From Brachycybe producta (lineage: Eukaryota; Arthropoda; Diplopoda; Playtdesmida; Andrognathidae), in assembly GCA_036925085.1 (NCBI GenBank), contig JAUPFP010000011.1, positions 3,840,797-3,904,796 of the forward strand: 64,000 bases of DNA. The letters are read 5' to 3'. The notes beneath the pieces are model-generated. The model was not told where the DNA came from. It did no database searches and worked only from the letters and a program-made list of their open reading frames with translations. Of the stretch, positions 30,208 to 41,409 are shown piece after piece. Numbering within the stretch: the first letter of the stretch is position 1; each line of letters opens with the position of its first letter. Position numbers and translations under genes: made by a program.

Positions 30208-31250
30208 ATAAAGAAAGCACGTTTTCGACGGGTGTGATAGTGTTTCACCACAGACATAGATTATAACTCAAGTTACACTTGATTGATTCGCCTGAAATTT
30301 TCAACATGAAGAGAGCATCTTATATTATAAATTTTCTGCTAGGCAGAAAACACATTTTTTAAAAAGGTAAAAATTAAAAAGAATTAAAAACGGAAAATTA
30401 CCTTTTCATAATTCTAGAGTATATAGACGCACTAATAAACTTTTCACTTTTATTACAGTGACAAAATAAAATACTGAACACAACAGTAACATTAAAATTA
30501 ATAAAGTATACAACTGTCCTGAAGTTTTATAACTGAAAACATTATTTTCTACATATTGCAAATTTACAGAAATTCTGCCCAAAGTAGCTAAAGTGGCACT
30601 TTTCAGCTCTACTAATGTAATATAATCATGGCAATCTGCTTAATCATCACATACGGTGATGTACCAAATGTTGTCTATAGTATTTAGGTTGAGAAAATAT
30701 TTCGGCCGTTCGAAAGTGGTGATATTTTGGTTTCATAACCATTTCTTAATTAGGTTACTGCAGGGAACTGGTGCATTTTCTTGCTGGAATACTAAGCTAA
30801 TGCTAGGGAATTAATGTTTATAAGGCAGTGCATATCCTCCCAACATTGTCTGATAAATGATGATATTTGTTTCGGTTGAAATGAATCCTAAGCTATGCAT
30901 TTTATAAACTATGCTACTCATTCCAAAGACACTAAATGTTTCCTATATCATGATGCTCACCCACTGCCAAAATTTTGATTGGAAAAATATTATGATGTTT
31001 TTTTCACATCCTTCCAATATGAAGAAAAGAAAGAAAAAAAACTTCAAGATCAAGATTGAATTTTTCCCTCTCAGAAAGTTTGGTGGTGGGAGCCTAACAA
31101 TATGAAAAGTGTTTAGTGTCCCTTGTATTGAGTAGCTTTTCCTTCATTTCAACCAAAAAAGTAATGTTCGTTATCAAACAACATTATGAGTGTTTACTAA
31201 CTGACTGAAGTTGATTCCCTAGTGTTAGTTTAGCATTCATGCAATCAAAC
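30208..31250. mobile_element. Tc1-like transposon remnant, inverted dimer, copy 1
   Basis: The left arm on the minus strand spells FQQENAPVP (about 30773), KKWL, NQNITTFE and NIWYI, the Tc1 C-terminal FQQDNAP...NPIENVW region, with stops. The right arm on the plus strand spells KFGGGSLTI (31077-31103), the Tc1 KHGGGS.MVWG region. Both arms share CTTCCAATATGAAG-linked and TTAGTGTC...CATTTCAACC...ATTATC sequence, so they mirror each other about 30990. The left outer end (CAAGTTACACTTG, CACCTGAAATTTTC-like) matches 62950. Truncated at 31250 by the neighbouring MITE. Confidence 0.6.
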
Positions 31251-32242
31251 AACATGTCGAATTTAATTTATTCAGTTAATAATCTGAAAATATTGAGTAA
31301 ATACTTAAATATACTTTATAAACTATTGTGTGGCAACCTGGTTTGCTCAAGTCAAAATTTTTGATTGAGCAGATGAACTACCTATGGTGGTCTGCCTGAC
31401 AGCATGCAGTAGGCTGTTGGGATGGACGCCATTTTGGTGCCAGCAGACCTCTCACCATTGGAGTCAATGGGTGAGAGGTTAGAAGTGACCACTGCCCCCT
31501 CCAGGTAGAGTTACCTGGAGGTATAAATGGTCTAGTCAGCCATTTGTTCTGGGCATTGTGTTGTAGGCAGCAGACTTGTAAACATCTTCATGCTGGAGGC
31601 CAGGGTGGCCTCCATTGTTTTTTTGTTTGGCTTGTGTTTTTGCTTTTGTGTTCTTCATGGGGGCTTGGCTGGTGGAATGCACCAGCCAAGTTGTGTGAAA
31701 ATACTACTGCTATCTTGTCTTACTATTTGTGTAAGTTAAAAAATCGTTTGCTTTATTTTACTTTACCGTGTCGTTTATTCATTGGGGAGTTACCGCGAGC
31801 AGGGGGAATCCGAGGGGATTTCACCATCCATCATTCGTCATTTATCGGCCCGGTAACTTACGTTGACTCGTGGTGGAATCTCTTCCACTGCGAGCTGACA
31901 TAAGTTACCGGCCGGTGGCAGATTGTTCATCGTGTCCGGCGAGGGAGACTCCGGTAGAGTCTACGTGACCCAGACTAACCGTGGAGAGGGCTGCTACAGG
32001 TGCAATCCCATCCCCGTTGGAGTCTGGAGCTGGGTAAGTTTTCTGAAAACTTCCCTGAGGTATTGTGACGGATCGGTCGGGTCGTTACAATTGACAAAAA
32101 ATTGATTTAGTATTTAAATTTAAAATCTTAATAATAAAGTCAATTTTTATTTGGGTGTATGTTCTTAACTGGATTCCGTATAATTCGCCTGAACACATTT
32201 AAATTGAATTCATTTAGCTCATGTGTGTTTACAAGGTATAAG
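31251..32242 (+). mobile_element. ~308-bp MITE, family D, copy 5, split by an LTR
   Basis: 31251-31328 holds CAACATGTCGAATTTAATTT through ATAAACTATTG; 32090-32242 resumes ATTGACAAAAAATTGATTTA through TTACAAGGTATAAGGC. The unbroken order is visible in copies 2, 3 and 6. The LTR at 31329-32089 lies between with an ATTG duplication. Confidence 0.75.
31329..32089 (+). mobile_element. Solo LTR, family C, plus strand
   Basis: 761 bp from TGTGGCAACCTGGTTTGCTC to GGTCGGGTCGTTACA, with exact 4-bp TSD ATTG (31325-31328, 32090-32093). The insertion point is inside MITE family D, whose other copies provide the empty site AACTATTGACAAAA. It carries the family-C CCAGGTAGAGTTACCTGGAG block and TGGTCTAG. 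An ORF at 31544-31903 has no recognisable domain. Confidence 0.85.
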
Positions 32243-32805
32243 GCACTAACCACTACACTAACAATACAAGAAGGTTTTGTTTTGTTTTTCCATTTTAGAC
32301 CTTTATTTTATAAAAGCAAGTATCACAAAAAACATGTTTAATTTTCTTGTTCCTTTTATTTTTCTTTTGGTTCCAGGTGAAATTCGCCTATATTTTGCAA
32401 AATAACTTAATTCACAAATGTGTTTTTAGTGTCTCTAACTTATTGCAACCTCTTTTTTTTCTAATGACTGCTGACGAACTTTGGTGCAGCTATAAATTGT
32501 TTGAATCTTACAAATGGATTCAGTATTGTACTGAACTTATGCGAAATAAACGTAACAAAACATTTAAAAACATTAAAAAACATCCCTTTTTTCACTGGTA
32601 ATCAAACAACAAGTTGATCAAAGAATAGGTGTCCTAAAAAGTCGCAATTTATGAAATATCAGAACGAAAGCATGTCTTTGACGGGCGTGACAGTCTTACA
32701 TAATATTTCAGATTGAAAACATTTTGTGATATACAACATTTCGAGAAAATATATTTACTTTGCTTCATCCTGGTATAAGCCTACCATGCGTTGAAAAATT
32801 AAATG
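32243..32805. other. Unassigned AT-rich sequence
   Basis: GAAAGCATGTCTTTGACGGG near 32667 resembles the outer border of the Tc1-like copy at 30216 (GAAAGCACGTTTTCGACGGG), so an end fragment may be present. Otherwise no feature. Confidence 0.35.
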
Positions 32806-32814
32806 CACAAAAAC

Positions 32815-32905
32815 TTCAGCCAGGACTTGAACCAAGGACCTTTCCCTTCTCTGCCAAAGACATAACCAAGTTTGCTACCATTGTAAATTGTGAGATCAAT
32901 GGTGA
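32815..32905 (-). mobile_element. tRNA-like (SINE head) sequence
   Basis: On the minus strand, TAGCAAACTTGG (32867-32878) resembles a polymerase III A box and GGTTCAAGTCC (32823-32833) a B box; their starts are 45 bp apart, as in tRNA genes. The acceptor stem does not close convincingly, so a tRNA-derived SINE fragment is more likely than a functional tRNA gene. Confidence 0.4.
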
Positions 32906-33162
32906 CCTTTACCATAACCCACGTGGGTTAATTTATTTATTAAAAAAATCGTGATTAAATTTTGTAAGCTTTCCTGGCTGCCAATTTTAGATGTTCAGGG
33001 GTTCAAGTGAAATTTGATGATTTTTAACAAAAATGAGGTAAACAGAGGAACAGTGAAAATTCTAATGTAGCCTACGAAGAAGCCCATCTAAAGATGTGTA
33101 TACTGGTTAATTTTCACGGTTCTAGTGTTGTTTAAGAGAACATTCGTGCACAACGGGAGGCA

Positions 33163-33240
33163 GAGAGAGAGAGAGAGAGATAGTCAGCCCTTAGCATATT
33201 AGATAGATAGATACATGTAGATAGATAGATGATTAGATGA
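33163..33240. repeat. GA and GATA microsatellites
   Basis: GAGAGAGAGAGAGAGATAGT (33161-33182) followed by ATAGATAGATAGATA (about 33200-33228). Confidence 0.8.
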
Positions 33241-33817
33241 TATTATACAGTATATATATCTTAGATTAGATTGAAGATAGATAGATTTGAAAATCAAATA
33301 CATTCAACAAACTAAAAGTCATGGTCTTAAAATACTACTCAAAATGGTTCACTTTATTTTTGGCACAGTTGACAGGATGGCTAGAGAAACTGAAGAACTT
33401 TCAAAAATGTTTGCAATGATGTCCAAAGATCTTCCACTATTAAATACTAATCATTTACAATAGTTCTCTACATTTCAGAGTGAAGAAGCTCCTATGCTAA
33501 CTGATGAACAGAAATTGATACACTTTAAATATTGTTTTGAATGAATCCCTAAATAATTGCTCAAAGACAATTATAACTGGACTTAGTAGACACAGTGTGT
33601 TTGAGGAGTTAAAAGCAACATTTTCAGCCTAGTTTTTGTACAAAAAAATAAAAAATTGCTCCCAAAACAAAAATATAAAAAAATACATCATGATCTGGAG
33701 GAAACAAAAATTTTGAACTTTGTGATTAATAGGGCTCGGATTTTTATGCAATTTGATCAAGCGAATCTTTTTCAATCTGTGGCCAAAGAGCCAATAGTGA
33801 AGTAATCATTACCATAA
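33241..33817. other. Unassigned sequence
   Basis: No recognisable ORF longer than about 50 codons and no repeat match. Confidence 0.35.
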
Positions 33818-34253
33818 TGTGACAGACCTTTTCCACTGGATAGAATCTGCTCTTTTAAAGTGATAAAAGCGAGTGTTCACTCGTATAAGTAGTGAGTGGC
33901 TAGGTCACTAATTCTATCGGCCCGGGAGAACTAGACCAATATAATGTCTATTTAATGTCCTCACTAGTTTCTTATAAAGACTCACAGTCTTAAGGATCTT
34001 TTGTCTCTGCACTTCTCGAACTTTCGTCCATAAATTTACCCTTGAAAAGAATGCAAATATACTGACGAACTCGATGTTGCAGGTTTGCACCTGTTGAAGA
34101 CGAAGTATCCAATGGGTTTAGAGCTGCAACGAGATGCTGATTTGCACAGGCACGAAATAATTAAAACACCACTGTAGTTTTAAGTATAAAGATGAGGATT
34201 TATTCACATATAAAACGATAAGTGAAATGATAACTTGGTTTATAGTTTTTAGT
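33818..34253 (+). mobile_element. LTR fragment, family A
   Basis: Begins TGTGACAGACCTTTTCC and follows family A through TATCGGCCCGGGAGAACTAG, CTTTCGTCCATAAATTTACC and GATGTTGCAGGTTTGCACCT to GAGGATTTATTCACAT. The 3' half is missing; the sequence then switches to a MITE end. Confidence 0.7.
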
Positions 34254-34490
34254 GATACTACTAGCGACAAAGGGTTCACACTAGCTGATAGCACACTGGT
34301 AGCATCAGGAAGGGAGTCACATGACCAGCTGGTAGCTGCTAAAGTTGGACATGTTCAACTTCACCAGCCGCTGTTAAAATCACTAGCCTGCTGGAGAAAG
34401 CAGCTGCTCATAGCAGTTCACACTATGCTGCTAGAGGGCTACAACCAGCCAGCAGCTGGGAAACCAGCCTAGTGTGAATGCGATTCGACA
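34254..34490. mobile_element. MITE end (GCATTCACACTAGGCT family)
   Basis: Ends AGCCTAGTGTGAATGCG (34467-34483), the inverse of the start at 24060, with internal GTTCACACTA, CTGCTGGAGAAAGCAGCTGC and AACCAGCCAGCAGCTGGG motifs. It joins directly onto the truncated LTR A. Confidence 0.55.
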
Positions 34491-35219
34491 CTGTTCAACA
34501 TATTTAAAGCATGCGCTATAGCATGTGTCACTTTTGTGAAATGCCTGTGTCATACCAGTACACTAAACACAAGCAAAAGTGCACACGAGTGTGGACATAG
34601 CTTATGGTTGCATCTTGCCTGCAGCATGTGTGAGTGACCTTTGGATGGAAAGCAAATCATATCGCAATGTCACTCTTGTCACTATGAATAAAAGGACTTT
34701 AGTTGAATGATACTGCATTCCCTTAATCTATGTTGGCTTACTGTTGAAATGATTGCAAATAGAGAATGTGTTAGCTTTCTGACCAGTCATTTTCTTTAAT
34801 TTAAGTTCCTTCTCAATACATTAAGTGTAATTGTTAATACCTTATTTGTGAACTAGGATTTACCCATTAATAACATCATATTACTTTATGCTGTATCTAG
34901 GAGGGTGGTTTGCTCTACTATCAAGTAGGGGTAACAAATTTCTGTTTGTGCTAGATTTTGTCATTTTTTTTTCTCAAGTATCAGGCCTCCTTATAAATGG
35001 GCCATGGTCAAAATATAACATCTTAATGGACACATAATCAATTATTTATATTATTAGCTTCGCAATGACATTCATTATGACCACGATTTTTGAGAAATGA
35101 AGTGGGAGTCGGAAAATCTCTCAAATATATATATATTTTTTTAAAAATAACCTTTCTTTAGTTTCTGGATATGGTGGTCATGGCCAATGATGGTTGATGA
35201 ACAGATAATTATTATTAAA
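34491..35219. other. Unassigned sequence
   Basis: No supported ORF and no repeat match recognised. Confidence 0.35.
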
Positions 35220-35845
35220 CTAGTAGTGTAGCCTGTCCTACGACGGTAAAATTTACAAAAAAAAATCATTTGTACGCTTCTTTTTCGCTCGATCATACCG
35301 GTTACTTTTTAAACAGACCATTACCTCCAAAAATTTCTTGTCAAAATATCGTTAAGATTTACCCAACGATTGCCAAAATAAATTTTAAGATTAAAAAAAT
35401 TCACAAAAATCAACTCATCAATTAAGTGGCGAATCACATTTCCATAATTTCTTAATTAAATACATGTATTTTTTATTCATATTCAACTGAATACATTCTT
35501 CCAATCAACTTGAGAGGGGTGTATGGCATTTGCCCTAAAGGAACAATTGCCCTAAAACCATTTGGTTTTAATCTTTAAAATTTAAGAACTCATCTTAAGA
35601 CAGTTTATGTTTAATTTAAAGTAATCATTTGACAGGCAATTAGAAAACGGAATGAACAGAAGGTAGCTCCGACCTTTTTATAACGAAAGGCAACTTCTAA
35701 TTGGTTGGTTATGTAGTCTGACGTGACATGCTCCGTCCTTTTCAACGTCGAACCACACAACAAACTAATTAGAAGTTGCCCATCGTCATAAAAAGGGCGA
35801 AGCCAACTTCTGTATGTCCCGATTTCTAATTGCCTGCATCATGCA
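35220..35845 (-). mobile_element. Helitron relative with CCGTCGTAGGACAGG-type 3' end
   Basis: The minus-strand end reads ACCGTCGTAGGACAGGCTAC + ACTACTAG followed by T: an imperfect hairpin then CTAG. 35305-35510 resembles the GGCGAAGCC-type element at 6280-6545. 35640-35835 carries a diverged version of the internal palindrome of the main Helitron family (GCAACTTCTAATTGGTTGGT... TAATTAGAAGTTGCCCATCG). The 5' boundary was not resolved and this may be two elements side by side. Confidence 0.45.
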
Positions 35846-36633
35846 CGAGCTATGGATAGTTTAAAAAATTTACAATTACATATATTAACGTATCTCGAAT
35901 CCTGGATGTTAGATGGCACCATCGTCTTCATCTTTTGCATTGTCTGCATTCTTAAACTGCAGCGCATGGTGACATTGGTGAGTATTGAGTATACTATGGA
36001 CTTAAGAAATGGTTGTGAATGTGACAATATGGCATCATTTGGTATGATGATTTAAATCTTTTCATTATTTTCAATAAAAATCTCCCAAAATCATTCATTT
36101 TCATTTTTAAGATCAACAAGAATTTATAAATTTATATATCTTCAAAAACAATGGCATTGTCAGTTTTCAGTAGGTTTTGTAATAAAAATATTTCCACCAA
36201 TTGCGAAAAGTTACGATCTATTGATATAGAAGTTCAAACAGTGTTGCCTCAACCTCCCATCAAATATCTCATCTTGGAGGAAAATTATGACCATGTGTAA
36301 CATACATTTTGACTGCCCCTTGTATATATAAAGAAAAAAGCTTTAGCTAGACTACAAGCTATTTCACACTGAACTTCATGACCAACTTTACAATTCAGGT
36401 AAGACCTTCTATAAAAAAATATAAAATGTTTCTTATTGCATTGTGAAGCAAAAAAAAAAAAGAAAAATGACTGTCATATCAATGTTATACATTTTTTATA
36501 CCAAAACAAAGTTACATAAGGGACAATTTCATTTCATATAAAAAAATAACCTGAATTGAAATCTGGGAATTGGTTTGAAATTTTATTTTTGAAGGAAAAG
36601 TTGAGTTTTTTTTTCTTTTTCCTTTTTGTATAA
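35846..36633. other. Unassigned sequence
   Basis: Overlapping short ORFs at 35839-36055 on both strands have no recognisable domain. AT-rich. Confidence 0.35.
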
Positions 36634-37012
36634 AGCCTAGAACACACGCGGAATTCCGCCATGGAAAAAGAAAATAGGAAAAGGAAAAAACAAGCCGTGT
36701 TCTGTTTCTGTATCACTGTTTTTCACACACAGAAACAGAAAAGTAATGAGGAAAGTTGTGTGCGCTCTCTACTGAGCAAGAAAAGAAACATTATATTTAT
36801 TGCCAAAATGAATTCCAATTTGCTTTTCTGTGATGTCACATGCTTCTTTTTGCTCGGTGGGAATTTGAACCGAATATTTTGAGAACGGAAAAAGTTAAGC
36901 TTTGTTCAACTCAATTTTAATGAATTTTCCGTTCACTTTTTATGGAAAAATTTCTCATTTAAATATTCTGTTGTGATTTTCTGAGCGGAATTCCGCGTGT
37001 GTGTTCCAGGCT
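36634..37012. mobile_element. PIF-like MITE (GCGGAATTCCGC family)
   Basis: Ends AGCCTAGAACACACGCGGAA + TTCCGC / GCGGAATTCCGCGTGTGT + GTTCCAGGCT with an exact TAA TSD (36631-36633, 37013-37015), 379 bp. The GCGGAATTCCGC is itself palindromic. Interior: GGAAAAAGAAAATAGGAAAA and TTTTCCGTTC-type motifs. No transposase. Confidence 0.85.
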
Positions 37013-38391
37013 TAAGTAAGAATATTTTCTAAGAAAAAGAAAAATGTTGTAAATTGTAATGTAAAACAGAAAGAATGACTCCTTTTGGTTAAATTTAGGT
37101 TCTGTAAGGACCCTCCCCCCCCCCCCCCCCCAAAAAAAAAGTAAATAATATTAACACAGTCTTTTTTTTATTTGTATTTATACTACATGCATTTTATGTT
37201 TTAGCATGTATTTTTATGTTTTAGCCTTAAAGATGCACCATGAATGAATGATGTTTTTTTTGTACAACAATAAAAAGACGTTTCAAATTACAGGTATGTT
37301 TTTTATTGGTAAATCCTTTTCTTTAGGCTTTTTTTTTATTAGTTTCAAAGCAGGGAGGTTTAAACAATCTTTCATTTGCTGCAAATTTTCACGTTTGTAT
37401 GCATGATGTCGCAAAAGCAACTTACGTCTATACCAAAAACAAATATAAATATCTTTTGAATTGGCAAGCATGAATTTTGTTGCAACCATCAGAGAGACTC
37501 AGGAGGTTGTTGTTGTTGTTGTTTGTAAGATAGAAAAAAAAAAGGTTGTGAGCTATTTACACAGATGCTCATATAAAATAAGCTGCTGAGCCATTAGTAG
37601 TAAATTCCTACTGAGCGTATTTGCACATACAAATAAAAACCAAGAATTTAAAATACTACCATTTTGATTCCATTTGAATGAACAAAATTTTTTTTTAAAG
37701 AAATGTCCTTGATGAAATGAAAGTAGTATATTTGAATAATAGTATAAATTTGCATGTACAGAGTGTGTTCCAAAAAATGTATTGTAACAAATCGTATATT
37801 TATTCCCACCCTGTAAAAACAACATAATTAGCAAGTGAATTATAAATCAAAAATGTGTCGATAACTTGGAGAACTGGGACTTTGCTTTTCAGCCGCCACC
37901 AACCCAATGCGAACCGAACGGACAATATTCAACGACAACCACCTGTAAGTTTGTAAACCAGCTTCACTTTCTACCTCTGGACTCCTGAAGTACCGACTCT
38001 AATGTGCCTGGCACTTGAGTAACAACACAGCAGCCTTAAGCGAAAGACTCAGGTATCAACACTCTACTAAGACACGTTCACATGACGACTCAAAGTCTTT
38101 CAGAGCGACGTGCAAATGAGAAAGTTGTTACAGCCTATATACTTTGGTTGTTAATAACTGCCATGTTTATTTTCTTAAATTTAATTTAATAATTTTAGAA
38201 TAAAGAATTGGGAAGAGAAACAGATCTAAAAACATCAATTAATATAACTCTTCCAATTGGGTGATAGTGCTTTTGATTTCTTATTTATACAATTAGGAAA
38301 ATAGGTTGAAGATAATTGTCGCACAATTGCAGATCAGGTCAGGAATGCTTTCACACAAAAGGGCGACATTTTTAAACACTTGAGATAATGC
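37013..38391. other. Unassigned sequence with poly-C/poly-A tract
   Basis: A run of about 20 C followed by about 9 A (37110-37140) is the only notable feature. Short ORFs (37283-37489, 37553-37834 minus) show no domain. Confidence 0.4.
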
Positions 38392-39107
38392 TGTGACGAC
38401 CCAGTTTTGCTCCTTCTGGGAGCAGAACTAAATCTCCTGTTGTCGTCTGCTAGGCTGGCTAAAGTAGGCTGCCCGGCAGACAACAGAAAGGCCAGCAAGG
38501 GTCACTGCTAACCCCCAGGTGGAGCAGCCTGGGGGTATATAATGGCAGCGGCCATTATATACTGAGGAGTGTGTTGAACCCTGAAGGAGTGATGTGTTGT
38601 GCCTATTTCAGCAGGTTGCCAAGATGGCCACCATTCATCATCTTCTTGGTGTGTTTTTGCTACTTGCTCTCCTGGCTGGATTAGCCAGGAGATTTGTTCT
38701 TTATTTAGTAAGTGCATAATTTATTGTTCATCTGAATAAATTATTTTTTGTTTTATTCCTTTTACACTGTGTCCATGTGGTTTATTTTGGGGAAGTCACC
38801 GTGGGGAGGGTGGGGGTTTCTGGTGGGGGTACAACGGCAATGCACCGTCCTGTTTTCCCTTGTTTCGGCCGGTGCTTCGCGCACGGTATCCATGGTCAGA
38901 TCCATCAGAGATTTACCAGGGATTTTCCGTGTCGGTCGGCTGCAATTCACCTTCGACTTGCGGGAAGAACTCCTGACCGGCACTACCCGTGGTCACGGGC
39001 AGACAAGAGGGCTGGCCAGTGCTTCGACATGTCCCAAAAGAGTTCAGCGGATGGTAAGGCAGTTTGGTTTTGCCGGGGTGTTGTGGCGACTGAGTTGGGT
39101 CGTTACA
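38392..39107 (+). mobile_element. Solo LTR, family C
   Basis: 716 bp from TGTGACGACCCAGTTTTGCT to GAGTTGGGTCGTTACA, exact 4-bp TSD ATGC (38388-38391, 39108-39111). A TATATAA promoter-like box sits near 38537 and polyadenylation-like AATAAATTATTTTTTG near 38738. The 5' terminal TGTGACGACCC and 3' GGGTCGTTACA are nearly inverse. ORFs inside are not retroviral. Confidence 0.85.
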
Positions 39108-39176
39108 ATGCCTTATTTAAAAATAAAACATGCAATGCTTGTTACATCTAATCTTTATCATAACATTTACTCTTAA

Positions 39177-39965
39177 GAGGCTACATCACAAAATTGCTTC
39201 GAAAAATCTCTGCAAAGAACGCTAGCATCGTTTTTCTATTGAGCCGATAGACACAATGTTAAAGAAAAAAATGTTAATTTTTAAAATACACAGTTGTGGA
39301 AATATGTTTATTTTTTATTTTTCAAGTTGTCCAATATTAAGTTTTCAAAGTGCAATGTACACCTTAAATATATGCTGATCGAGCGATAGAATGAGAAAAA
39401 AATTGTTAAGTGCGGTTATGTTTTTTAAAAACTATTTCAGAATCGCGAATTTCTAACTTTTATGTTAAACTACATTGAGTATGCGCTCGTAAGCAAAAAA
39501 ACATCAATTAAAATGTTCGTAAAAATACTTAAAACTAATTTTAAAAAACCACAATTAAACCACAGTGAAGCCAACACATTGGTGCACGTACTGATTTATT
39601 TCTGGTGTTGTAAAACTATTTTTACGTATTTTTACGAGCATTTTAATGTATGTTTTTTTTTCTTATTTGGGCGTACTCAATGGAGTTTAACATAAGATTT
39701 AGAAATTCGCGATTTTGAAATAGTTTTTAAAAATATAACCGCACTTACCAATTTTTTGTCATTCTATCACTAGATCAGTATATATTTAAAGTGTACCTTG
39801 CACATTGAAAACTTAATATTGGACAACTTTAAATATGAAAATAAACATATTGCCGCGACTGTGTATTTTAAAAATGAACACTTTTTCTTTAACATAAGGT
39901 CTATGGGCTCAATAGAAAAACGATGCTAGCTTTCTTTGCAGAGATTTTTCGAATGTAAAATTGTA
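39177..39965. mobile_element. Foldback MITE with TTAA target, copy 1
   Basis: Starts TTAA|GAGGCTACATC. The left half (GAAAAATCTCTGCAAAG, AGCATCGTTTTTCTATTGAG, CACAGTTGTGGAAATATGTT, CTATTTCAGAATCGCGAATT, ACATTGAGTATGCGCTCGTA) is mirrored by the right half in reverse order, so almost all of 790 bp forms a long hairpin. A small ORF (39462-39695) is inside the fold. The right terminus has decayed. Confidence 0.7.
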
Positions 39966-40606
39966 AAATTATTAAATTAAAGGAACCAAAAACTGTATAC
40001 ATTTTTACTTTTTTGGAACCCCTCTGTATTTAACAAGACTGTTTACAATCCACTATTGGGCTCGCTAAGACATATATTTGGCCACCACTGTCATTGAATT
40101 TTCACTGATTGTTTCCTGTGTCTAAAAAACTGCTTTTGAAATTCAAATGAGGCAATAACAGTGTAATCTATATATGTGCGTGTGTGTGTGTAGGCCTATA
40201 TTATATGAGCAAGTTGTGAACTTGTTTTGGCCAAGACTGTAAAAGTGAATCTTGAGTGCATATTTTTTTTAGTCATGCTCACTTTGCTTTCTGTTTCTAT
40301 TAGATACACCAAATTTTGAATAAGTCGTTTATGCATTTTTTTTCAAATACGTGCCTTAGAAGAATAATTTTCATTGCGGTTTTTTTTTTTCAACACGAAA
40401 AAAAATACATTCTTTGAATTTGTATTTTTTTATCGTTTCTTTAGACATAAGCTATTTTCAATTAGAGGTAGTTGATAGTGAGCAAATAATAGCAGAATAT
40501 TGCAATAATACTCGCAGCTAAGTGCGATTTACTATTTTTTTAAAAAAAATTTAAATTAAATGTTTGCCAGTTTTCAACACAAGCTAAACATGGATAAACA
40601 TTGGGC
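39966..40606. other. Unassigned AT-rich sequence
   Basis: No ORF or repeat recognised; TAGGCCTA at 40191. Confidence 0.4.
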
Positions 40607-40860
40607 ACTGTTGAGGACATGAAATTTTTTTATATCTTGTCAGGACGAGATAAGAAGTCGTCCGGACGACTTATAGTATTTCGTCCGGACGACTTCTTAT
40701 ATCGTAAAAAATCTCCTCAACAGTGCTTCATAGAGAAAAAGATTTAACGTCACGCAAAAACCCAACCGGAAGTGAACTAATCATCATATAGATGGCGTGC
40801 ACAACATTTTCTATCGTTGTCCAGACGAGACAATAAGTCGGGTCTGGATGAAAGGATGAA
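40607..40860. mobile_element. MITE with CGTCCGGACGA repeats
   Basis: 40607-40727 folds: CACTGTTGAGGAC...TTTTTTATATC pairs with ATATCGTAAAAAATCTCCTC + AACAGTG, and the middle repeats GTCGTCCGGACGAC twice. A second part with CAGACGAGACAATAAGTCGG and GTCTGGATGAAAGGATGAAC reaches 40860. Related sequence is at 43925-44085. Confidence 0.6.
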
Positions 40861-40945
40861 CATTGTAGGATAACTCTAAAGACCAAAACAGAATGCTTAT
40901 AGAATTGAAGGAACACTATAATTATTATTATTATTGTTATTATTA

Positions 40946-41317
40946 CTAGTGGGGTAACCCGTCATAAATGACGGGACCAAATTCACAGGCAATTGTGCGC
41001 ATGCGCGTCGTTTTTTCCTTTTTTTACTCCTTTCATTTCAATTTCAGTCACCCCTTCCACTTTTTTCTCTCTCTCCCCTTCTACACTTTCCAAACTTTTT
41101 CCCTCACCCCTCCCACTTTTCTCTCTCTCTCCCCTTCTACACTTTACAACCTTTTCCCCTCACCTCTCCCACTTTTCTCTCTCTCTCCCCTTCTACACTT
41201 TCCAAAGAAAGAGTTCAACATATAGTTGACCTTGAGAAAAAAAAACGGTTCATTTATTCAAATTTATATAAATTCCGATGTTACTCCACACACACACACA
41301 CACACACAGATCTGGGA
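40946..41317 (-). mobile_element. Non-autonomous Helitron, short form, with complete ends
   Basis: On the minus strand A|TCCCAGATCTGTGTGTG starts the element and hairpin CCCGTCATTTATGACGGG, TTACCCCA, CTAG|T ends it: 372 bp inserted in an AT. The pyrimidine-rich interior has expanded into tandem blocks of TCTCTCTCTCCCCTTCTACA, making this copy a variant with three such units. Confidence 0.85.
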
Positions 41318-41330
41318 TATTATATATATA

Positions 41331-41347
41331 TAATAATAATAATAATA

Positions 41348-41405
<58 letters not shown>
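41331..41405. repeat. (ATT)n microsatellite
   Basis: ATA/AAT repeats changing into about 20 ATT units, adjacent to LTR A. Confidence 0.9.
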
Positions 41406-41407
<2 letters not shown>

Positions 41408-41409
41408 AT

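Noticed and set aside
32815-32905. Functional tRNA gene
   Set aside because: A- and B-like boxes are present, but acceptor and anticodon stems do not pair convincingly.
33330-33760. Possible old transposase or gene exon (broken frames with several charged segments)
   Set aside because: No motif could be matched, and frames are interrupted too often to support a call.
38748-39176. 142-codon ORF
   Set aside because: Lies in solo LTR C and runs past its end; no gag or pol motif.
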